In this document: one piece after another, positions 9,991 to 20,672 of the stretch | How positions within the stretch are numbered: position 1 is the first letter of the stretch | Layout of the letters: every line of letters starts with the position of its first letter | Source: Phytopythium helicoides | Taxonomy: Eukaryota; Oomycota; Peronosporomycetes; Pythiales; Pythiaceae | DNA length: 64,000 nt | Assembly (NCBI GenBank): GCA_024867545.1 | Contig: JANFNE010000011.1 | Location: 372,001 to 436,000, forward strand | Direction of reading: 5' to 3' | Position numbers and translations under genes: made by a program | The notes under the pieces: generated by a model | The model's database searches: none | Seen by the model: only the letters and a program-made list of their open reading frames with translations | What the model was told of the DNA's origin: nothing

Positions 9991-11482
9991 CATATCTGAT
10001 CCTGACATGGTTGTCATCGCTCGAAACAATGGCTTTTGCTCTAGCTTTGCTCTCCCTCACTGCTCAAAGCTATCTGACCTGGCTTTGCATTCTATTGGTC
10101 AACATTGTACGCAACTCGAGATTCTTGATGTTTCGAACTGCTCGCTGATTACAGACGTTGGTCTTGCCGCAATCGGAAAGACGTGCCAGAAGCTAGTCAA
10201 AACTCCGAGTTGCATCGTGCCACAAAGTGTCTGACATTGGCGTTGAGGCAGTTGTTCGACTCAACAAAAGACTCGAAGAAATTGTGATAAGTTTCTGTGA
10301 ACGTATCAGCGATCGAGGCGTCACGATGATCGCAAAGTCATGTCCAAACCTGGCTGTTTTGGAAGCAGAACTCTGCGTTCAGCTTGGGAGCACTGGAATG
10401 AAATGTCTTGCAGCCATGCATGGGAACCCAACGTCTCTTCGGCGTTTAAATGTATCTGGATGCCGCCGGATAGAAGACGAAGGGATCGTAGAGATTGCAC
10501 GAAGGTGCACGAGACTGAAGGAGGTGAACCTTCGCCAATGCGACAAGCTTACAGACGTGTCAATACGGGCGCTGACTCACAATTGCCTCGAGATGGAGAT
10601 TTAGTGATGGAAGAGCTCTTTTCTGTAACCTACAAAACATTCGTGTTTGACCAAGAAGGTGACGGTCGGGCAAACGCGGACAAAAATATGCTGCGCAGGC
10701 TTCGCTCGCTCAATGTTGCAGGGGTGTAGCGGTCTCAACGACTTGGCTCTTGGACACCTCGCCCATCGAGCAAAACAGCTGGAGACTTTAAACCTGTCCG
10801 CGTGTGAGTCAATTTCTGACTCTGGGCTGGTGTGGCTGTGTGAAGACATGCTCGACCACTCTTCCTGTGGAACTGCCCTTCGTCAAATCGATCTTAGCCA
10901 CTGTCCTCATTTGTCTCCGTCTACTATACAGCGACTGGTTTTGAATTGTCATGAGCTCATTGCTCTCAACTTATCCGGATGTGTGAATCTAACAGAAGAC
11001 AACTTGGAGGTCATTATCGCCTCTTGTTCTAAACTTACTCAACTGGAGGTGGGATTCTGCCGTGAAGTGACCTGACAAAACCTTAGCGATGATGGCAACT
11101 CATCTGTCGCTAGAAGTGCTAAACATTTCGCGCTGCACGCGGATTACTGACGACGGTATGCTAGATGTGGCTACACAGTTTACTGGATTGCGACATATCG
11201 ACGTATCAGCATGCAAGAAACTCACGGACAAGACCCTAGATGCTCTTTTTGATAATTGCAAATCGCTCAATACTCTCGACGTGACGCATTGCCCACATTT
11301 CACGGCTGACTCTTTAGCACGTTTTGTGAAGAGAAACGCCAAAGTGGTTAGTCGTAAACTCGAGTCTTTGGACATTGAAGTAGCAATTCAGCGTCGACGA
11401 CAAGTCGATCGACATGGATATTGATTCAGATGAAACAGAGGGGAACTCGAATGAAGGAGACACTTGGAGGTTTAGAAAATAG
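9791..11482 (+). CDS. Leucine-rich-repeat (AMN1/F-box-LRR type) segment, probably 3' part of the preceding gene, frame broken
   Basis: The translation is a run of cysteine-containing LRRs of the AMN1/FBXL kind ([85 protein letters not shown]), roughly twelve repeats, then an acidic tail ending at 11482. The repeat register is kept only by changing frame at about 10202 (extra A), 10602 (missing T), 10724 (extra G), 11072 (extra C) and 11388 (extra T), plus one change where it joins the upstream frame near 9830-9900. Each is a one-base change. No F-box is visible. In the related families such repeats bind substrates of SCF ligases or form scaffolds. It could be a separate gene, but no good start codon or promoter gap separates it from the giant frame. 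Confidence 0.65.
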
Positions 11483-11829
11483 CAAGTTATACTCTCGATC
11501 TTCAAACGGAAAGCACGAGGCTGGTGAGCTGAAGTCGACTACTAACCGATTGCCATTGCTTGCTCAACCTTCCCAACAGCGATAGCTGACAAGTTGTTTT
11601 GAAGTGTATAATATAAAAAACTGTTGTCCTCTGGTTGCACCCAACACCTTTTTGTGTCTTTCCTTTTCAAAAATTGTTCCTGAACATGCAAGCAGCCGAA
11701 TGCCACAGCAATAATCGAGCACCAAGCAATTTGTTCTCAGCTTGTAGTTTGCTCTAAAAATGTAGCAGGTGTATTTTTGCTTCAGATCAACCAAATGTTG
11801 GCTTGCTCTCTCAACAAAACGTCAGCGCA
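11483..11829. other. Intergenic, no gene seen
   Basis: An AT-richer spacer between the LRR segment and the next gene. It would hold the upstream 3' end and the downstream promoter. I see no recognisable element. Confidence 0.4.
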
Positions 11830-13131
11830 ATGGATGAGCGGACTCTGTTGCCCGAGGATGAAGACTTGGATGAGCTCGAGCGAGATGACTCCAGCCTTCA
11901 AGATGGCCCCTACTCTTCGCAGATTGAGTTGACCATGGGTAAGAGCCCTCTTGGTCACGGTCTAGATCCCAACACTTAGATGCAGCTCGTGAATTTGGGA
12001 GGCAATATCCCAGAAGATGAAGAGCTTTCCTTCCTGCGGAAGGAGAATGCCTTACTGAGGAGAAAAATCAAGGAGCTCGAGAAGCCAACACGTAAAAACA
12101 AAGTTGGAATGTAAGTTGTGTCGTGCTTTATTCAACCCAGCGAGTGTGAGATGCTGGTTTTAAGATTTTCCCTTTGTAGAAAAGTTGCAGATGACACTGA
12201 GGTTGCCCGCATTGATGCGCTCCTGAAGAAAGCTGAGGTTAGGCGCGAATCTACTGCATTGACTTGACATTCAGTGCTGTGGCTTGAGCTAACCGATTCT
12301 GCTACGGATCACAGGAAGCAAAAGCCGAAGCGCTCAACTACGTTGCCAATACCTCTCGTGACAAGGTAAACCTCTCGTCGCTTCACCTATAAACTTGCCA
12401 GCTGATTGCGTCTTTACTTGACATTAAGCTTGGGCAAGATGTCAAAGTGCTGCAATCCATCTTGAAGAAGGTGAGGTGATGGGAATTGATCAGCGTTTGC
12501 TTTGCGAAGTACTCGTTTCTGAAGAAAACTCATAGGCGAAGGCAGAGCGACATGCTTTCAAAAAGCGGATCAAGACATGTGAGGAGCAGCTTCGCAACGA
12601 GCAAGCCAAGTTTGAGCAGGTATTCGCTCGTTTGTGTTTACAGAGAGTAATGACTTCATGCAACGGTACCTAACGATGGTCATTTGTAGGAAGAAATAAG
12701 GTTTCAAGTCGACCGAGAAATCTTTGCGAAAATCCTGAAGGTTCGAATACCCGTACTGCATCCGTTAATTAAACGATACTAACACCAAATGCATGCATCG
12801 CAGGATGATCGAGATTCGTATAAACATGAGGTGACCCTACTCGTCGAAAAATTGACTGCGCTGCAGAAGGAAAAGCACGAGTTGTTCCTTTGGGCAAAGG
12901 AGCAGCAGCATCGCCACTTGCAAGAGATTCGAAAGCTCACACGTGCTCTTGGCCGTGCCAAGAAAGGGATTGAGGAGCAGGTATCGCAGATGGATTTCTT
13001 GTGCATTCAAACCGCAGAAGCCGTTTCTATTGCTCTAACGCTGTCTTGGCAAGCAGAAGATCAAAAGCCTCGACATTCTGAACGAGGTCCGCAACATCCA
13101 TGCAAATGCTCTCCGACCAACTAGCTCGTAA
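11830..13131 (+). CDS. Nine-exon coiled-coil protein of unknown function
   Basis: Splice sites give exons 11830-11938, 11980-12110, 12180-12237, 12315-12365, 12429-12470, 12536-12619, 12690-12740, 12804-12980 and 13057-13131. From exon 2 onward all phases agree and the product (about 230 residues) is almost entirely charged heptad-like helix (for example [17 protein letters not shown] and [15 protein letters not shown]). Exon 1 encodes an acidic leader, but its join to exon 2 (41-nt intron) is off by phase, so either there is a one-base error or translation starts at the ATG at 11980. Introns are 41-82 nt, typical of this window. I do not recognise the family. It may be a structural or adaptor protein, but nothing in the sequence decides this. 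Confidence 0.65.
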
Positions 13132-13247
13132 ATACACAGTCCAACACAAAACTCAATCACGAATCGGCAGCTGCATTTCATTTTTTATTTCTTGGTGTTG
13201 CGTTGGATTACTGCTTCTCTTCAGGATGCAACCTCCGGGATTGTTCC

Positions 13248-13916
13248 CTACTCGAGAGGGTTGTAGACGATTCGCTGCAGCCCGTCGCGCTGTTCCGAGA
13301 CCTGGACGACCATCTTGAGGTCGAGGATATCTCCGTCTTCGTCCTTGAATGCAGCCGTGAGCAGCCCGCAGTTGGTCAGCTGGCTTGGCTGGATGCCCGA
13401 GACGCTGATCTCCGACACCTGCGCTCATCGATGATCAGCAGTCAGATCTTGCGACAGTGCGCTCTGTCAACTTGCCGAGAACTGGAAGTGGTTGTCTCCG
13501 CGCGCGTAGTCCTTGGGCGGCACCTGTCCAAGCTGTGCAGCGAGTAGGTCAAGGACAACTAGCCGTCGCCAACTCGGCAGACATGTAGTCATGAAAACAA
13601 AAATGCAGCTAGCGTCGTGGGAAGGATATTGATCACATGGCGCTTGGTGACCGAGTCGACCAGATACTGCTCAGCACGAAAAAAAAATCCCGTGAGCCGC
13701 AACCTCCTCGCCTCGCCCCATGGCAAATCCCGCCACCTCGATGTCCCACACGCCGTTGAGCACCGGCCGATCGACGTGAAAGTCCACCTCCAGGTTCAGC
13801 TCGTCGGCGAGCGCCGCAGGATTCGGCGTCACCTCCACGCCGGTCACGTCCACCGCCGGCCGCGACCGCAAGAACTGCTCGTCGCTCCCCGCCGCCGTCT
13901 CCTTGCTCTCGCTCAT
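13248..13916 (-). CDS. Small conserved-looking four-exon protein, function not recognised
   Basis: On the minus strand, exons 13737-13916, 13637-13666, 13476-13532 and 13248-13418 join in phase to a 145-residue protein with no membrane segment or signal peptide. It looks like one compact beta-rich domain: DVTGVEVTPNPAAL near the N-terminus, VWDIEYLVDSVTKRH in the middle and a C-terminal half with alternating hydrophobic strands ending VYNPLE. The donor after exon 3 is GCAAGT, a GC-AG intron; the others are GT-AG. The short 30-nt exon 2 is needed to keep the frame. Consistent phases argue that this is a real gene. I cannot name the family with confidence. Confidence 0.7.
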
Positions 13917-14251
13917 GGGATCCGCTCAAAGGCTGGTGACGCTTCCAGTCCACCGCTTTGCGACGGTTTACGAAATTTTAAAAAAAAATGGGCACCATCA
14001 CCAGCATAGCAAGCCAACACCTCTCTATATGGCGTGCGTTGGCAGCTTCCTCCTGTCCAAAGTGCTTCACCACCTCAGCATGTCGCCATCTCAGCACTGT
14101 AGCTACTGCCTTCACCCTCCTCATCAAAAACCCACCGCCGCATTTTTTTTTTTCTCTCTCTCTCTCGTCATTACTATCAAATCGTCTGTAGTAAATCCCA
14201 CATTTTCTTCCGCACTTTCGAAAAGCTGCCACGGTCGAGAAGCCCACCGCC

Positions 14252-15556
14252 ATGGAGCAGGACGAGCCGCGCCGCGCCGTGCGCTTCGCCGAGACGCGCG
14301 AGCTCGAGCGCTGCCGCGCGCTGGAAGACACGCACTACCCGCGACCGGCGGCTGCGCGCCCGCTGCCGCAGAACGGCGCGACCACGCGCAGGTTTACGGT
14401 GGACGAGGTGGAGCTCTACTTTTCCGAGGACGCGCCGGAGCTGCCGCTGCGCGCCGGCGACTACGCGGTGCGCAAGGTGGCGCAGCGCGCGGACTTTTTG
14501 CTGTGCGGCTGCGTGGAGACGCGCGACTCGCACATGGGCATCAGCGTCTGGCGCCGCTCGTGGGCGGAGCTCTACCGCGGGATCCTCATGCTGCGGAGGT
14601 ACAAGGACAAGGTCGAGCGCAAGCGCAAGCTCGTGCCCGTCACCACGTGCCGCATGCAGTTCCTGGACCTCGAGGAGGCCGTGCTGCAGATCGACTACAG
14701 CTACCAGGCGCAGGACAAGCGACGCACGCTGCGCTTCGAGACCAAGACGGACATGTTCCTGTGGTGGTGGGCCATTCAGCTCGCCGCAAAGGTGCCCATG
14801 GACCACCAGCTGCTGCTCAAGTCCGTCAGCAAGTCCACGCTCGCCCCGCTGCACCTCGTGGACACCTCGTTCCAGGTTGATAACGTGCTCTTTCCGAAGC
14901 TCGGAGGGACGGACACGCCGCCAGTGACTGCAGCGAACGCGCCACTGACCCACCTGATCTTCGTCCGACACGCCGAGACGGAGAACATCAACTTTCGAGT
15001 GTGCGACCGCGACAAGAAGCTCACCGAGCGCGGGAAGGAGCAGGCCGAGCAGACAGCTCGGTTTCTGCACGAGCAGATCAATGATGCAAGCCTGGGCGGA
15101 GCCAGCGTTACGCTCATCTACGGCGGGCTGCGTCGTACCGTGGAAACAGCTGCGATGATCGCCAAGGAGATGCCATGGATCGACCGCAAAAATGAGTGCT
15201 GCTTTCTCGAAGATGGCGCCCCGAAGAACGTCGACACCACGAATCGCTACGACTACCGCGAGGCCATGCACAAGATGGCGTTTCAGTACATTTGCCGCTG
15301 GGATGGCTCGGAGGAACGTTCATTTTCGCGCTCAGCGGATCGCGTCGTCAACTACAAGATTATTGTGTGCCATACGAGCTTCATCCAATTCTGCTTGGCT
15401 GAGTGCTACAAAGTTCCAAAGGAGATCATCCAACTCGGCGCTCCTATCAGCCACTGCAGCCTCACGCAGATCAACGTTCGCGCCGGGGATGCAATGGAGG
15501 CGCAGTTTGCCAACCGAATCACGCATATGCCACTAACGCACCGGACATGTGAATGA
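14252..15556 (+). CDS. PH domain plus histidine-phosphatase (PGAM-like) fusion
   Basis: A single exon of 434 residues with Kozak-like context at the ATG. Residues about 75-190 look like a pleckstrin-homology domain (FLLCGCVE ... WRRSWAELYRGILMLRRY ... FETKTDMFLWWWAIQLA, with the near-terminal tryptophan-rich helix). Residues about 235-425 are a histidine phosphatase: the nucleophile motif FVRHAETEN, the LYSSPLxRxxxTA equivalent at YGGLRRTVETAAMIA, and the second histidine in IIVCHTSFI. In this superfamily the first histidine is phosphorylated during catalysis. The PH domain would recruit the enzyme to phosphoinositide membranes. Substrate unknown. The second histidine is followed by Thr-Ser where many members have Gly, a mild deviation. 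Confidence 0.8.
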   Translation: MEQDEPRRAVRFAETRELERCRALEDTHYPRPAAARPLPQNGATTRRFTVDEVELYFSEDAPELPLRAGDYAVRKVAQRADFLLCGCVETRDSHMGISVWRRSWAELYRGILMLRRYKDKVERKRKLVPVTTCRMQFLDLEEAVLQIDYSYQAQDKRRTLRFETKTDMFLWWWAIQLAAKVPMDHQLLLKSVSKSTLAPLHLVDTSFQVDNVLFPKLGGTDTPPVTAANAPLTHLIFVRHAETENINFRVCDRDKKLTERGKEQAEQTARFLHEQINDASLGGASVTLIYGGLRRTVETAAMIAKEMPWIDRKNECCFLEDGAPKNVDTTNRYDYREAMHKMAFQYICRWDGSEERSFSRSADRVVNYKIIVCHTSFIQFCLAECYKVPKEIIQLGAPISHCSLTQINVRAGDAMEAQFANRITHMPLTHRTCE

Positions 15557-15650
15557 GCGAGAACATCTATCGAAATATATTTATCGAGTTTTCTACTGAA
15601 GATGATTGCCTCGCTTCCGGTTCATTCGGAGCTGATGCGAATGCAGCTGC

Positions 15651-16745
15651 TTAGACCAGCAGCGGGTAGATGTTGTCGTTGTACACGGGCTCGTGAAGGC
15701 ACTCAATACCCGTCGCGAGCGACGTGTAGTCAAACAGCCAGCAGTTGTGGGGAACACCGCTCACCGCGTGCGTGAACAGCCTCTGGGCGGTGTCCAGGGT
15801 CTTGAGGCCATACAGATCGCTCGTGTACTCGCGCGTCTCCTTCATGTCGGTCATGGTGAAGCTGGAGAAGTCCGTCGCGATATCATCAACCGTGTCGACG
15901 GTGCTGTACAGTCCGAGAATCGCAGTTTGCCACGGCACCTGGATGTCATCCGCCGGCGATGCGAAGAAGTGGGCAGCCTTGAGCTTGACAAAGTTGGCCT
16001 TGCGGCGAGCCTGCTCGCTCACGCACGTAGCGTCGCTGCCGCATACCTCAAGGTTGTTGACCTTGGGCAGGAAGGAGTCGATCTTGAGCCAGTTCGACAG
16101 TGCGCTGTCGGCAAGAGGCGGCCGCATGACGTTCACGATCGAGCTCTTGTTCTGCAAGTCCGAGTTGGTGACGCACGCCTCAATGAAGTCGCGCTGGAAA
16201 GTGCCCGACCATGTCGTCGAGTCATCGAGGTACTTGGTGAAGTTGAAGTCGGTCTCATCGATCGCAAACGGACCAAGCGCCTGCAGGAGCACCTGAAGCG
16301 GAACCTGATCAGACTCTTGCGGGCCGTAGAAGTTGCCGTTGCCATCACCAGCCATGCTGATGAACGTGTGGACATTATGGTTGTCCCATTCCTCAATCAC
16401 ACCACGAGAGATGGAGCCGCCCTGCGAGTGCGCGATAAAGTGGTAGCCGTTGGCGTACGTGGCCGGGTCCTTGGCGATGATGCCCTCGATCTGCTCAATG
16501 GCCATTCCAATCTGCGTGGCAATGGACGTCTTGACCGAGCACTCGACCTCGCAGAAGTCGAGTGCATGGTACACGCGGCCCTCGGCAGTCAGGTTCTGCT
16601 CAATGTTGATTCCGTTTGAGTGGTTTCCCGTGGCGCCGTGGAAAAAGAAGACGGGCAGGTGGTCGCTGGCAGCCGAGGTCGTGGCACCGTTGCAATACAG
16701 GCCAGCGGCGGCAGCGAGAGTCGATACGATGCTGGAGGCGCGCAT
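15651..16745 (-). CDS. Palmitoyl-protein thioesterase-like secreted alpha/beta hydrolase
   Basis: A single-exon frame. I prefer the ATG at 16745 because it begins a signal peptide (MRASSIVSTLAAAAGLYC); an in-frame ATG at 16862 would bury it behind 39 polar residues. The mature protein has the oxyanion-side FFFHGATG at about 34-40 and the nucleophile elbow AHSQGG with Ser near 107, as in PPT1 and PPT2. A later Asp in FFASPADD and a His in FTHAVSGVPHNC are candidate triad members. Even-numbered cysteines and NxT/S sites fit a lysosomal or secreted enzyme that removes thioester-linked acyl groups. It is convergent with the PH-phosphatase gene (95 bp between stops). Family confidence is good, exact substrate unknown. 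Confidence 0.8.
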   Translation of the reverse strand: MRASSIVSTLAAAAGLYCNGATTSAASDHLPVFFFHGATGNHSNGINIEQNLTAEGRVYHALDFCEVECSVKTSIATQIGMAIEQIEGIIAKDPATYANGYHFIAHSQGGSISRGVIEEWDNHNVHTFISMAGDGNGNFYGPQESDQVPLQVLLQALGPFAIDETDFNFTKYLDDSTTWSGTFQRDFIEACVTNSDLQNKSSIVNVMRPPLADSALSNWLKIDSFLPKVNNLEVCGSDATCVSEQARRKANFVKLKAAHFFASPADDIQVPWQTAILGLYSTVDTVDDIATDFSSFTMTDMKETREYTSDLYGLKTLDTAQRLFTHAVSGVPHNCWLFDYTSLATGIECLHEPVYNDNIYPLLV

Positions 16746-17548
16746 TCTTGATCGGAGACTTGTTGCCGGCGAGGAGGAATGCAAAGTGAGCCGAGGTGGG
16801 GACTGCGAAGGCTCATGCCCCGCTTTGCACTGGATTAGTTTACGCCGTGTCTCGATAAACACCTGCTCCTGCTTTTACCGTCCTTTCATGGCCCTCCAGC
16901 CATGAGTCACAGGATTTGCGCGCTCAACCGCGATTTGCACACCGATGACTGCGCTAGGTGTTCATCTCGGTGCAATCGGTTGCTCTGTCCAAGCTCGCGA
17001 CACCACGACGGGCGTATGGCTCAAGGTATGCAGTCCGAGCAAAAGGCGGCGAGGCACAAATTGGCGGCGCTGAGGTGACCATGAATCCCAGTGCAACATG
17101 TCGCCGAACGAATGCGTCCGTGATTTCGCCCGCTTTCCCATCTACGTGGAGCTCTGCTTGTCATCATGTGTCGACTTGGGCTTGCAGCGAGCAATGAGCT
17201 GCTGCATCCACAGGACTTGCAGTCAAGTGCAGCAGCGGAGCAAGGCGACCACGACGACGACGACGACGATAACTGCCCGGCCGCCCATCCATGTGGAGCT
17301 CTGCTCGTCATCTCGTGGTGTCGACTCCGGGTTCGCAGCAAGCAACGAGCTGCTGCGTCCACTGGAGTTGCCGTCAAGTGGAACGACGACGCAAAGCGAC
17401 AACAACAACAACAACAACAACAACAATCGCATCCTTCCTCTCCGGATTGATCACCTCAACTCTCCATGGTCTCCAGGTCATGGCAAAGTACTTGCGCTCA
17501 GTATGGAATGCAAAGTGAGAAAATCCTGGGTTGACACGCATCACGACC
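16746..17548. other. Divergent intergenic region (803 bp) with tandem repeat
   Basis: This lies between the start of the thioesterase gene (minus) and the metzincin gene (plus). The distal half holds two diverged copies of a 147-bp unit and two trinucleotide tracts, listed separately. Apparent frames here are made of repeat sequence and are not genes. Confidence 0.5.
17137..17427. repeat. Two-copy 147-bp tandem repeat with trinucleotide tracts
   Basis: A unit beginning CCCATCTACGTGGAGCTCTG at 17137 recurs, diverged, from 17284 (period 147). Copy 1 ends in a (CGA)n run near 17250-17270; copy 2 ends in a (CAA)n run at about 17399-17427. The two tracts sit at equivalent positions but have different repeat units. 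Confidence 0.75.
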
Positions 17549-20500
17549 ATGGCAATCGTCGTGCGCAACCTGCGCGAGCGCGAGGCGCTGCGGTTCCCGC
17601 TCGTGCTGCTCGAAGGGATCGTGACCTGGCCCTCGAGCCCTTCGGACCTTCTGCCGGCCGGCTGCTTCGTCCAAGCGCGCGTGGCTGGGGACGACGCGGA
17701 GGCTTGTCGGTGGCCCGTGGCCCGCTCCAGCGGCGCGTTCAAGGCGTTCGTGCTGCTCCCTCGGCCAGGAGAGTTCGCTATCGAGCTGAAGGTCCCAGAG
17801 CTAGAGTGTGAGGCTGTGTTTCACGTCGAGTATGCGCCGATCCTGGCCCCGGAGTTTGTAGTGCGGTTCTACTACCAGAAGAGCTGCGATGCGACCGAGG
17901 GGTTTGATGCACCTCCAGGAGTCGACAACTCTGACGCTGCTGCTATCGCCAAGATCCAGACTGCAGCGTTACTGATGCAGACCTGCGACGGCAGAGATGA
18001 TGCATGAGGCGGGATTTGGGCGTCGCAGTTTTAGCATGGAGTGCCAGCCTGAAGATGGCAAACCAGTGGTGCGAGTGCTGAGGACGAGATTCTCGAACGC
18101 GACGGCGAGGGAGATCCACGACCAAGAGCTCATCCGGTTGGTGGAGGAAGACATTGTAGCGCAAGGATTCGACCGAGATGATCGGCGCAAGTTCAAGCAC
18201 GCTGTCATCCTCGGCTGCTCAGCCTACAACCCGGTGACGCGCAAGGCTGAAGGCCACACGGCTCTTGGGGGAGGCAAAGTTGGCGTGTTTGGATCATGCG
18301 GACTGCACTCCTGGCCATCTAGCATTGGTGAAATCACCTCGTGTTGCTTGAACAACGCGCGCATCGACACTAGCCGCCTGCTGGATGATAGTTGTTACCG
18401 AGGCACGTTCTGGGCCAATTTTTCAACTGGGATTGGTGCGTTTCTTCACGAACTGGGTCACACGTTTGGCCTTGGTCACTCAGTGAGCGGCATCATGGCT
18501 CGAGGGTTTGATGACATGAACAAGTTGTTCAGCGTCTACGAAATCTCTGCGGCTTCGTCAGCAAACGGATATGATCGTCACTATAATGACGGGTTTCTTG
18601 AGCTCAACTACGAGGTCATTGCTGAAGTGGAGCAGCGATCTGGTGCGCATTGGAACCTGGGTTCTGCAGCCTTGCTGAAAAAATTCCCGTGGATATCGGG
18701 AGTATCGATAGAATCAGCAGTCGGCCCAACAATTAGCTGGGAAGACTCTGCTCGCGGTCCAGTGGGCTATGGCAACTATGACGGCAATCAAACTCCATTC
18801 AACTCACCAGAGATTGCTCGTGGAACAGCTTCTATTGGTGCAGTTGTGATCGACGCCGGCAACTATGTCAACAACATCCAAGCCTATACTCGCGATGAAG
18901 TCACAGCACTGGCGGCTTCTGGCCAATGCCGATCGTCTGGGAGTACACATTGGCTTGTGCTCTCTGAACACGAATACATCCAGCGAGTCGACGTGCGTGC
19001 CATGGCATGGATCGATGGACTTCAAATCCACACGAATTTGCAATCGACACGGTGGTACGGTGGCTTTGGTGGGAAGTTACACTCGCTGAAAGCTGCTGCT
19101 GGATATGCTGTCAGCGAATTCTTTGGCTCAAGGGGCAATCGCTACGTCGGAAAGCTTGGGGTTCGCTGTCACCCAGCTACTGTGCACCCCCGTTCCTATT
19201 CTGCCAGCCCCTATCTTAACACGCAACCTATTGCCGGTCAATTCCCAGCAGCAGGTTTGGCGTTGGAGCGATCTCAAACCCCGTTTGGTTTTCTAAGCAA
19301 TATTGTGGAGCATGAAAGTGTACTCGTCATTCGATGCAACGCTTATGTTGAGTCGTTTCAAGTTGAACCCCCAGAGTCAGAAGCGCGTCACAATCAAAGT
19401 TCAAGCAAGGACAATCAGCGTCGCACTGATGAACACACTTTCCAGCTGTTAAGTGGAGAGTATCTGAGAGCTTTGGAGGTCAAGAGTGGTCATTGGGTTG
19501 ATGCCCTTCGATTTCACACCAATTTTCGCCAGAGCCCTTGGTACGGTGGGAAGGGCGGAGATCACCACGTCGTCATGGAGTGCCCTCCTGGAAACCGACT
19601 CTGCGGGTTTTTCGGATCACACGGCGAGCGCTACTTGGGCTCCATTGGCGCCGTCTATTCTGCTTTGAGTGACTGCTCTAATGACCGTGTGTGGACTCAA
19701 AATGGTTCTGGTGCGTCGGGACAGAACTCAACATCTGAGCTGACAACTTCATTTTCGTTGATGCGAAATCTCCCACCGTCCACTACGACTGATTTTCAGC
19801 AGCCACATCCACTACGTGGTATCGTGGTTGCCATGGAGGATGACATTGTTACTTCCATCGAGTCGTTTGTCTCCATCGCAGAGTGGATGTCAAGGGGGAA
19901 GCAGCCTCCTGGCGCCAATTTGTACTTTGTGATACTTGAAGGGCAGGAGGCCGTAGTGCAAATCGATGTCAGCTTTCGCAAGTCTTCTGAACATGCTATA
20001 ATCGATGGTGTGTGTATCCACACAACGAATCGATGCAGTGAGTGGATTGGTGAATTCCACAATGACAAGCAAGTCAGATTCTTCGTTGCTCCTCGTGGGC
20101 ACTCAATATTGCACCTGAGCACTATACACAATGAGAGTGGTTTGCCTGTCGACGTCGCTGGCTTCACCGCGCCAATTCGCTTCATGGACACAACCGAAGT
20201 CGACCATGTCTATCAAGATTTTGTCAAGAATCTTCGATTAGTGTCGTGGGGCTACGATGTTAGAGTTGAGTCAGCAGGCGATCACCCAGTTGAGAGTATC
20301 GTACTGTCTCGACGCGGGGGCGAGGACCTCGACTGCCACGCATGGCAGTGGATGGAATTTTTTGAGTCGAAGGCCAGCGTGCCAGAATGTCATCGTTGGT
20401 GCATTCCTTATCGGATGCTCGAGTGCTATTTGTCAGATAAGACTCGGAGAATGAGCCCCGGGTCTCGTCACAGTGCTGTCAAGAGCGAACTCACAGTCGG

Positions 20501-20552
20501 CGCTGTAGATGGCGGTGGCGCCTGGAATAAGGCTAGCATGGCAGATGCCTAG
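17549..20552 (+). CDS. Metzincin-type metallopeptidase with jacalin-like repeats (YIL108w-like)
   Basis: The ATG at 17549 opens a frame that shifts once near 17984, where an extra T after a cag-acc codon pair breaks an otherwise continuous helix (LLMQT then ATAEMMHEAG). The catalytic domain carries HELGHTFGLGHS at nt about 18448, an HExxHxxGxxH zinc motif, followed by GIMARGFD as the Met-turn. Three related modules follow, at about 18930-19170, 19440-19670 and a weaker one at 19905-20170. The first two share WxDGLxxHTNxxxxxWYGGxGG and FFGSxGxRYxGxxG, the pattern of jacalin-like lectin folds. This matches the fungal/oomycete Metallopep family typified by yeast YIL108w. No signal peptide, so probably cytosolic. 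Substrate unknown. It converges on NUP107 with 120 bp between stops. Confidence 0.8.
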
Positions 20553-20672
20553 AATCGCTCATCGCAAATGGTGAGAAAAGATAGGAGACTGATGTCGGCA
20601 GCTTGCTAATGCATACGAGTGGCATTCGCACCTAACATGTTATGCTTGTGGGCTCTAACGCTAACTTTCACC

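Noticed and set aside
17166..17811. Poly-Asn, poly-Thr and poly-Asp frames
   Set aside because: They are translations of the (CAA)n and (CGA)n tracts, not proteins.
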